From Chitinivibrionales bacterium (lineage in GTDB: Bacteria; Fibrobacterota; Chitinivibrionia; Chitinivibrionales; WJKA01), in assembly GCA_014728295.1 (NCBI GenBank), contig WJLW01000070.1:62001-126000 (forward strand): 64,000 bases of DNA. Reading direction: 5' to 3'. Shown piece after piece: positions 57,433 through 64,000 of the stretch (position 1 is the first letter of the stretch; each line of letters starts with the position of its first letter). Under the pieces are notes generated by a model, which ran no database searches, was not told the DNA's origin, and saw only the letters and a list, made by a program, of their open reading frames with translations. The position numbers were made by a program, and so were the translations under genes.

Positions 57433-58386
57433 ATGATAGGCAAGCTTAAAATTTTCTCTGGCAATGCTAATCTCCCCCTGGCAAATGCAATTTGCAAACA
57501 TGCCGGTGTGCGGCTTGGCAAATGCGAGATCATAAAATTCAGCAACGAGAACATCAAGGTAAAAATAGAAGAGAGTGTGCGCGGCAAAGACGTTTTTGTA
57601 ATCCAGCCGTCTTGTCCGCCGGTGAATCGGGGTTTGATGGAGCTGCTGATCATGATCGATGCCATCAAACACGCCAGTGCCGCCCGGATCACGGCGGTAA
57701 CCCCCTATTATCCGTATGTACGCTCCGATAAAAAAGATGAGCCCCGCATCTCCATAACCGCACGCCTGGTTGCCGATCTGCTGCAAACGGCAGGAGCGGA
57801 TCGGGTGATGACCATGAACCTGCATAACATGCAGATACAGGGTTTTTTTCATACTCCCTGTGATCATTTGCTGGCCGGCAAGCTTTTTTGCGACTATTAC
57901 CGCAAAGCAGGTACCGATAATTGCGTTGTTGTAGCACCGGATTCCGGCAGCGCCAAGCATGCAAAGTATTACGCCGCAGCGCTCGGATTGCCGATGGCGA
58001 TTATGGACAAGCGCCGCAGTGGTGATAATGAAGCTCCGACGGTTCATAATATTATCGGCCAGGTCGAGGGCAAACGCGCGCTTATTTTTGACGACGAGGT
58101 AGCTTCGGGAGGTTCGCTGTCGGAGGTTGCCCGGGTATTGCGTGAGCGCGGCGTGGCGGAAATTCAGGCTTGCTGCGTGCATGGAGTGCTGTCGGGCAGC
58201 GCTATCGAGCGAATCCGAGACTCTGCGCTCACCAAGCTTCTGGTAACCGATACTGTTTACATATCGGAGGAAAAGCTCGAAGGTATCCCTCAACTGGAAG
58301 TAATCTCGGTGGCGGAGCTTTTTGCCAAGGCAATTGTTCATACCAACCAGGGACGCTCCATTTCGGGATTGTACGAGCGTTTTTAG
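57433..58386 (+). CDS. prs: Ribose-phosphate pyrophosphokinase
   Basis: 'KIFSGNANLPLANAICKHAGVRLGKCEIIKFSNENIKVKIEESVRGKDVFVIQPSCPPVNRGLMELLIMIDAIKHASAARITAVTPYYPYVRSDKKDEPRISITARLVADLL...VVAPDSGSAKHA...LIFDDEVASGGS'. Confidence 0.93.
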   Translation: MIGKLKIFSGNANLPLANAICKHAGVRLGKCEIIKFSNENIKVKIEESVRGKDVFVIQPSCPPVNRGLMELLIMIDAIKHASAARITAVTPYYPYVRSDKKDEPRISITARLVADLLQTAGADRVMTMNLHNMQIQGFFHTPCDHLLAGKLFCDYYRKAGTDNCVVVAPDSGSAKHAKYYAAALGLPMAIMDKRRSGDNEAPTVHNIIGQVEGKRALIFDDEVASGGSLSEVARVLRERGVAEIQACCVHGVLSGSAIERIRDSALTKLLVTDTVYISEEKLEGIPQLEVISVAELFAKAIVHTNQGRSISGLYERF

Positions 58387-58394
58387 CAATTCCC

Positions 58395-58790
58395 ATGCGG
58401 CGCACCGACCTCCACATTGTCATTCCCCCGGCCGGCTGGGTAGTGGCCATGCTTGTGGTCAGCTCCCTGCCGGGCCAGAGCTTGCCGGATGGCATTTCGC
58501 TGTGGCAATGGGATAAGCTGGCGCATATTTTCGAATATTGCGTACTGGCTGTTTTATCTGGACGGCTCCTGCAGTGGTACCGCATAGCGGAGCCCCGGCA
58601 AAGTCTGGCGATACTTGGCTGCGGAACTGTATTTGCCGCCTTAGACGAGGTGCACCAATTGTTTATTCCCAATCGAAGCTGCGCGTGGCAGGATCTGGTT
58701 GCCGACATTGCCGGAATAATTCTGGGGCTGATCATCTTCCGGATAGCTATCAGAAAGCGAATGCATGACCAGGTTGCCCATAACAAATGA
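58395..58790 (+). CDS. VanZ-like family membrane protein
   Basis: 'WQWDKLAHIFEYCVLAVLSGRLL...AALDEVHQLFIPNRSCAWQDLVADIAGIILGLIIF' (DKxxHxxxY and D-E-xHQ-F-P-R motifs). Confidence 0.88.
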   Translation: MRRTDLHIVIPPAGWVVAMLVVSSLPGQSLPDGISLWQWDKLAHIFEYCVLAVLSGRLLQWYRIAEPRQSLAILGCGTVFAALDEVHQLFIPNRSCAWQDLVADIAGIILGLIIFRIAIRKRMHDQVAHNK

Positions 58791-59727
58791 CGATATCGGC
58801 TGCCGGCTTGATCGACTGGTTCGCAAGCGATTGAAGCTGAGCTCATTGGCCCACATCTATCGACTGATTCGTACCGGAGAGCTGCGGGTGAACGGGCGTA
58901 AAGCCGCACAGAATTATCGCCTGCAGGCCGGCGACGCTATCGAGGTTAACGTCGATCCGGCGATGCTGGTTACCAGCGATCTTTCGCAGCGTGATTCTAT
59001 AAAAAAACTGGTCAACACCACATTTTTCACGCGCAATTTTAACATTATCTTCGAAGACGAGTCGCTCATTGCCTGCGATAAACCAGCCGGACTGGCCGTG
59101 CATCCAGGCACGGCGCACCAGCATCATGATACGCTTATCGAGCTTGCGCAGAGCTATATGCTCAGCAAATCGAAAAATGCAGCGGAGCCCGTGCTGGCGC
59201 ACCGACTTGACAAAGACACCTCCGGAGTGATTCTTGTCGCCAAGAGCAGGCGCGTCGTGCGGGTGCTGCACAGCAGTTTTGCTTCCCGCAATATTGACAA
59301 ACGTTATGTTGCAATGTGCCACGGAGCGCCGCCCGAGCTGAAGGGTAATGTCGAGCTGGACCTCAAGCGCGTCCATCAGCGCCATAAAGGCACGAAGATG
59401 CAGGTAGCCGGCTGCGGCAAGGCTTCCCGCAGCAGCTATGAAGTGATGCAGACTTCCCACGGAATCTCCTGTGTCGCAATACGGCTCTATACCGGAAGAA
59501 CCCACCAGATACGCATTCACCTGCAGCATCTGGGGGCGCCCATCATCGGGGATGACCGCTACGGCGATCTGAAGCGTGACGCCCGGGTGATGCAACACAG
59601 GAACAGTTGCCGGCGGTTGTACCTGCATGCAGCCTCGCTTCGGCTTCCGCATCCGGAAACCGGCGCGCCAATTGAGCTCACAGCTCCCCTTCCGGTCGAA
59701 TTTGACGACCTGCTGACCCATACATGA
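58765..59727 (+). CDS. RluC/RluD-type 23S rRNA pseudouridine synthase
   Basis: S4-like N-term, 'IACDKPAGLAVHPGTAHQHHDTLIELA', 'LAHRLDKDTSGVILVAKS', 'TGRTHQIRIHLQHLGAPIIGDDRYG'. Confidence 0.94.
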   Translation: MTRLPITNDDIGCRLDRLVRKRLKLSSLAHIYRLIRTGELRVNGRKAAQNYRLQAGDAIEVNVDPAMLVTSDLSQRDSIKKLVNTTFFTRNFNIIFEDESLIACDKPAGLAVHPGTAHQHHDTLIELAQSYMLSKSKNAAEPVLAHRLDKDTSGVILVAKSRRVVRVLHSSFASRNIDKRYVAMCHGAPPELKGNVELDLKRVHQRHKGTKMQVAGCGKASRSSYEVMQTSHGISCVAIRLYTGRTHQIRIHLQHLGAPIIGDDRYGDLKRDARVMQHRNSCRRLYLHAASLRLPHPETGAPIELTAPLPVEFDDLLTHT

Positions 59728-59815
59728 GCGTTTGCTAGTGTGCCTGCATGCATAGTATACTAACAACTAGAGACGCACTTCGCCTGTAACACGCACTGTA
59801 ACCCGCGCGCTGCCT

Positions 59816-62575
59816 ATGCAAACCCAGAGTCGCAAAATCCTCAAAAAGCTCAAAACACGCGACGACATTTCCGTTGAGAACATTCTGCCCAAATTTGAGC
59901 GCACCTATCTGAGCCTGGGCACGCAGATCGGCAAGTACCACATTATCGAGGAGGTTGACCGGGGCGGCATGGCCGTGGTGTACAAAGCGCGTCAAATGGA
60001 TCTGGACCGCATCGTTGCACTGAAGGTGCTGCCGGCCAATATCACCATCAACCGCAGTTTTGTCGATCGGTTCCTGTCCGAAGCGCATGCCGTGGCCCAA
60101 CTGAATCATCCCAATATTGTCAGCATCCATGAAGTTGCCATGCAGGATAATATTTATTACCTGGCCATGGACTATATCCCCGGCAAAAATCTTTACTATT
60201 ACCTCAATTATACCAAGCCCAAGCTCGTTGAGGTGCTTGAGATCGTTGCCGTTCTGGCCGACGCCATGGCGTATGCGCATAAGCAGAAGATCGTGCACCG
60301 GGACCTGAAGCTCAACAACGTGATCATGCGCGACAACAGCGTGCCGATCCTGATCGATTTTGGGCTGGCAAAGGCACTGGAAGGAGAAGACGGAACGATC
60401 ACGCAGACCGGTGAAATTGTTGGTTCGCCGGCCTATATGGCGCCCGAGCGATTGCTGGGTACTTTTGCCGACGAACGCAGCGATGTCTGCTCGCTGGGCA
60501 TTATGCTCTACGAGATGTTGACTTTCAAGAATCCCTATCTGGATCCGCGCTCGATACACCAGACCACAATAAATGTGCTCGAATCGCAACCGATTCCCCC
60601 GCGTAATCTGGTCGCCTGGCTCCCGGCAGAAATCGAGGCTATTGCTCTCAAGGCCATGCACAAGGAGGCCGAAAGCCGGTATCAGTCCATGGAAGAGTTG
60701 AGTGCGGATATTCGCCGCTATCAAAACGGTGAACCGGTTATTGCCAGGCCGCCGTCTCTGGCCGACAAGGCAAAGCACTTTGTGCGCAAGCACTGGCCCT
60801 GGATCACCATCCTGGTGCTGGTGGCAATTTTTTCGATTGTGCTGGGCTTTTCATTTTACAGCCAGAATCAGCGCGAGCAGCCACACTGGCAGATTTTTCT
60901 CGAAGAGCGGTTCGAATCGTTGCGCGGTGAGAATAAATGGCTCATCGACAAAAACGCAACCGATGCATGGCGGATCAGCGCAGGCGCCCTGCACTTTTCG
61001 GGAACGCAACCGGCATTTATCAGGCTCGACCACAGCTTCACCCGTGATATTAAAATCGAATGCGATCTTATCGCAGCCGGTACGGCCTTTTTTGACGCCG
61101 GTTTCTTTTTTTACGGCCATCGCCCCCGGGACGGCTATAGGGTCATCCTGCATCACAACGGTGGTGGAATGCACGGTATTGCACTTCCTCACAGCGATTA
61201 TCTTCTGGCGGATTATGATCAGTTTGCATTGACCCGATCACATCGCTATCACATCGAAATACGGCGAGAGCAGGATGAAATCAGTTGCCTGATCAACGGG
61301 GTGACCATTGCGGAATTCACCGATATCATGCCGCCGCGGGGAGAGCAGCACCAGCATCTGGGATTTTTCGGGGCAAGCAGCCCGTTCAGAGTTGAAAACA
61401 TCAAAGTTTATCGTCTGGCCGTTCCCCAGGCGCCGCCGCCGACACTGGTTGCCGACCGCTTTTTACAGCGCGGTGAATATCGCCAGGCTATGGATGAATA
61501 TCGTGCCTTGCTGATTGACTTGCCGCAATCCGGGTACATCGACGAAATTAGAGCCAATTTAGCCCAATGTTACGTATATACCGGCAAACCCCTGGTGGCA
61601 GTTGCGCTCTGCGACTCTTTGCTGCGGGCTTCTGCATTGTCGCGGCAGTTGCAGGCCCGGACACTTTTTATCAAGGCGCTTGCTCACGACATCGTGGACA
61701 GCAGCAACGCCCGTCAAAAAGCGTTGCAGCAGCTTGCGGATCGATACAGCGATTATCCGGGAGGCATGTCTGCCTTCATTCATCAATTGTCAGATGTGTC
61801 CGAATTGCTGGAGCAGGCAAAGTATGACTTCGCCCAGGCAGAGCTCAACCGCGCTTTGCGCAGGTATCCCGGCAATGCTTCACTGGCGGGGTGGATTCAG
61901 CAAGCGCTGCTCGACCGGGCACTCGATGCTCGGGAGCTGGAGGTGATCTTGTCGACGCATGCAGACGGCAAACAACTCTACCGCAATGATGAACCGGTTT
62001 TCTCCACGCTGCTGTTGTACGCTGCCCGAGCCAACCTTGAGAAGCGCGATCGCAAAAAGGCCGAAGACCTGCTCAATCAATGCATCACCTCACGCTTAAA
62101 ATCTAAATCGGTATGGCAGGCGTGGCTGCAGCTTGCTGCTTTATATGAATATGATTTCAACTATGATGACGCGATGACCATTTATCGCAAGCTGGTAAAA
62201 GAATGCCCGGCCACCTGTGAGCTGCATTGGACGGCACGTTTGCGTATGGGCGAAATCGCCAAAAAAACCTCTCACAGTGAGGCGCCCTTTTCCATTTTTG
62301 CCGAAGTGGAAGCCTCCGCATTTCCTTTTCCCCGGCCGGCGCTTATTGCGGGACTCTATGTTGATTCGCTCAATGTAGCGCAGTTTCGAACCGAATGGGG
62401 CCGCGCTTCGCATGATGCCGATGCGCTCTATTACTATTATTTTATGCGCAACCGCCTGCATGACAATCCGCGCGCAGCTTTGCGCTATCTCAAAAAATAC
62501 CACTCCCGGCTCAAACCGGACTCCTGGCAGTATCGCAGGATTCACCGGGCCGTCGAATATTTCCAGCGCTGGTGA
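59816..62575 (+). CDS. Membrane Ser/Thr protein kinase with exported lectin-like (DUF1080-like) and TPR regions
   Basis: 'YHIIEEVDRGGMAVVYKARQMDLDRIVALKVLP', 'IVHRDLKLNNVIMRDNSVPILIDFGLAKAL', 'GSPAYMAPERL'; TM 'PWITILVLVAIFSIVLGFSFY'; then a ConA/DUF1080-like domain and TPR-like repeats. Confidence 0.88.
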   Translation: MQTQSRKILKKLKTRDDISVENILPKFERTYLSLGTQIGKYHIIEEVDRGGMAVVYKARQMDLDRIVALKVLPANITINRSFVDRFLSEAHAVAQLNHPNIVSIHEVAMQDNIYYLAMDYIPGKNLYYYLNYTKPKLVEVLEIVAVLADAMAYAHKQKIVHRDLKLNNVIMRDNSVPILIDFGLAKALEGEDGTITQTGEIVGSPAYMAPERLLGTFADERSDVCSLGIMLYEMLTFKNPYLDPRSIHQTTINVLESQPIPPRNLVAWLPAEIEAIALKAMHKEAESRYQSMEELSADIRRYQNGEPVIARPPSLADKAKHFVRKHWPWITILVLVAIFSIVLGFSFYSQNQREQPHWQIFLEERFESLRGENKWLIDKNATDAWRISAGALHFSGTQPAFIRLDHSFTRDIKIECDLIAAGTAFFDAGFFFYGHRPRDGYRVILHHNGGGMHGIALPHSDYLLADYDQFALTRSHRYHIEIRREQDEISCLINGVTIAEFTDIMPPRGEQHQHLGFFGASSPFRVENIKVYRLAVPQAPPPTLVADRFLQRGEYRQAMDEYRALLIDLPQSGYIDEIRANLAQCYVYTGKPLVAVALCDSLLRASALSRQLQARTLFIKALAHDIVDSSNARQKALQQLADRYSDYPGGMSAFIHQLSDVSELLEQAKYDFAQAELNRALRRYPGNASLAGWIQQALLDRALDARELEVILSTHADGKQLYRNDEPVFSTLLLYAARANLEKRDRKKAEDLLNQCITSRLKSKSVWQAWLQLAALYEYDFNYDDAMTIYRKLVKECPATCELHWTARLRMGEIAKKTSHSEAPFSIFAEVEASAFPFPRPALIAGLYVDSLNVAQFRTEWGRASHDADALYYYYFMRNRLHDNPRAALRYLKKYHSRLKPDSWQYRRIHRAVEYFQRW

Positions 62576-62833
62576 TCAGAATCTTCCTGCAGCTTTTAAT
62601 GCGAAGAGCGCCAGTAAAATGCCAACCGAAATGCCGGCAACGATCCGAATAAGCAGTGCAAGCCGGGGAGGAATCGCTTCTTGCGTCTCGGGCTGGCTGG
62701 GTCGGGGATGTGGCGCACGCGCCCGGTCGCCCGGATTGTTCGTGGGGCCCTGGGGTGATGAAGGCTTGTCGGCTCCCGAGTCCAGGAGTTCACTGAGTGT
62801 CTTTTCGAATTGTTCGTTGTCTGACCGCTGCAT
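62576..62833 (-). CDS. Small tail-anchored protein
   Basis: 85 aa, Pro-rich linker and C-terminal TM (LALLIRIVAGISVGILLALFALKA). Stop abuts the kinase stop. Confidence 0.45.
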   Translation of the reverse strand: MQRSDNEQFEKTLSELLDSGADKPSSPQGPTNNPGDRARAPHPRPSQPETQEAIPPRLALLIRIVAGISVGILLALFALKAAGRF

Positions 62834-63019
62834 GCACCAAATATACGTCCTGACGCACCGGGCGGCGAGAGAGCTTGCTGCTGCTCCCGGCGGGGGCCAA
62901 ACTGCCGCCGTTGGCCGGTCGTGCGCCGTCGATCATAGATGGAATACTTGACGCTCCCTACCGTCTGTGTTATTTTACGTGTTTATGTCAAACAAATTAT
63001 ACGCAGAAATGAAGAGAGG

Positions 63020-63856
63020 ATGCAGCGAGGATCTCGTTACCCCAAGAGATATGTAGATCTTCACGTACACACCAGCTTATCCGACGGCACCAATTCAGTT
63101 CAGGAGGTTTTGCGGTTTGCCTGTCAGAAGAATCTGAAGGCGATCTCAATCACCGATCATGACTGCATTGATGCCTATCCGCTTGCGTTAGAGTTGGGGG
63201 GCGAACTTGGCATCGAAGTCATCCCGGGCGTTGAACTATCCAGCGAAATAGCAGGCGCCGATATTCACATTCTGGGGTACTTTGTTGACGTGCGCAATGC
63301 TGCACTCAACAGAAAAATCCAGGCCATGAAAGATGCGCGGTACAGACGGGCAAAGAAAATTGTGAAGAATTTAAATAGGCAGGGCGTTGACTTGCGATTC
63401 GAAACCGTTCTCAGTATCGCCGGGGAAGGGGCTATCGGCCGTCCCCATATTGCAACAGCACTGCTCAGAGAAGAGCTGGTCTACTCATTCAAGCAGGCTT
63501 TTGAAGACTTTCTGGGCTATGATTGCCCGGCATATGTCGAAAAACTCAAGTTGTGCCCTGAAGAGGTTTTTGCTCTGATACGCAATGCCGGCGGGGTACC
63601 GGTTATGGCCCATCCGGGGGTAACCGGTGTCGATGAGCGACTGCCCGAGTTCATGCAGAAAGGCATGGTCGGTATCGAAGTGTATCACAGTGAACACACG
63701 AGCGCGCAGGAAGAAAAATATCTGCGTTTTTGTAAAGCACATAATCTGGCTTATTCGGGAGGATCTGATTATCACAACAACAATCACCTGCGGTCGGAAA
63801 TCGGCAGCAAGCGGGTTTCGTATGCTGCGGTTAAAAGCCTCAAAGAACGACGCTAA
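63020..63856 (+). CDS. PHP-domain phosphoesterase
   Basis: 'YVDLHVHTSLSDGTNSVQEVLRFACQKNLKAISITDHDCIDAYPLALE...EVIPGVELSSEIAGADIHILGYFVD...GGVPVMAHPGVTG...SGGSDYHNNNH'. Confidence 0.92.
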   Translation: MQRGSRYPKRYVDLHVHTSLSDGTNSVQEVLRFACQKNLKAISITDHDCIDAYPLALELGGELGIEVIPGVELSSEIAGADIHILGYFVDVRNAALNRKIQAMKDARYRRAKKIVKNLNRQGVDLRFETVLSIAGEGAIGRPHIATALLREELVYSFKQAFEDFLGYDCPAYVEKLKLCPEEVFALIRNAGGVPVMAHPGVTGVDERLPEFMQKGMVGIEVYHSEHTSAQEEKYLRFCKAHNLAYSGGSDYHNNNHLRSEIGSKRVSYAAVKSLKERR

Positions 63857-63886
63857 TAATGCAAACCTCTACTCAGGATGAATCGT

Positions 63887-64000
63887 ATGCATATCGTGCC
63901 CGTGCTTCTGGCAGGAGGCATCGGCGAGCGCTTCTGGCCCATGAGCCGCTCGTCAACGCCCAAGCAGCTCCTGCCCCTGATCAGCAACAAGTCGATGATC
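63887..64000 (+). CDS. manC: Mannose-1-phosphate guanylyltransferase, 5' end only (truncated by window end)
   Basis: [38 protein letters not shown]: nucleotidyltransferase signature GG-GxRxWPxSR...PKQ. Confidence 0.85.
   Translation, partial: MHIVPVLLAGGIGERFWPMSRSSTPKQLLPLISNKSMI

Noticed and set aside
57412-58389. 325-aa ORF antisense to prs
   Set aside because: Shadow ORF fully opposite a confidently identified prs; no domain resemblance and codon-bias artefacts explain its openness.
58843-59766. 307-aa ORF antisense to the RluD-like gene
   Set aside because: Shadow ORF opposite conserved pseudouridine synthase motifs.
59735-60793. 352-aa ORF antisense to the Ser/Thr kinase
   Set aside because: Complements highly conserved kinase motifs; His/Gln/Asp-rich shadow composition with no recognisable fold.
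1-64000. CRISPR arrays, transposons, prophage, rRNA
   Set aside because: No spaced direct repeats, transposase/integrase motifs, phage structural genes or rRNA signatures seen in the sequence or translations.

Overview
This window looks like a chromosomal segment of a diderm (outer-membrane-bearing) bacterium. Gene content includes PorV/FadL-like and Wza-like proteins and many lipoproteins. The lineage may be a poorly sampled one, but I could not run a phylogeny. I saw no CRISPR array, rRNA, transposase, integrase or phage module. Recognisable housekeeping genes include uvrA, argF, spoVG, tRNA-Gln(UUG), rplY, pth, rpsF-rpsR-rplI, dapA-dapB, nrdR, dacB-like, polB, rnhA, a gloB-like gene, rel/spoT, prs, an rluD-like gene, and a partial manC-like gene at the right edge. 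Accessory parts of most interest: (1) a compact operon of a single-domain KaiC-like ATPase, two tiny 3-TM proteins and two stand-alone receivers (6.6-8.8 kb); (2) an operon pairing eukaryotic-type HisA with a divergent adenylate-kinase-like protein and a family B DNA polymerase (21.1-24.9 kb); (3) an NtrY/NtrX-like operon with a DUF4390-like protein behind an apparent sigma-54 promoter (28.0-31.2 kb); (4) an exopolysaccharide operon with a previously untracked CxxC micro-ORF, MinD and ExeA-like ATPases, a 3-TM Wzc carrying a C-terminal NTF2-like domain, and an SLBB-FecR-LCP fusion (37.9-47.3 kb); (5) an L,D-transpeptidase translationally coupled to a giant coiled-coil protein (50.7-54.6 kb); (6) a Ser/Thr kinase with lectin-like and TPR regions (59.8-62.6 kb). 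All assignments come from reading the sequence and the supplied translations. No database search was run.
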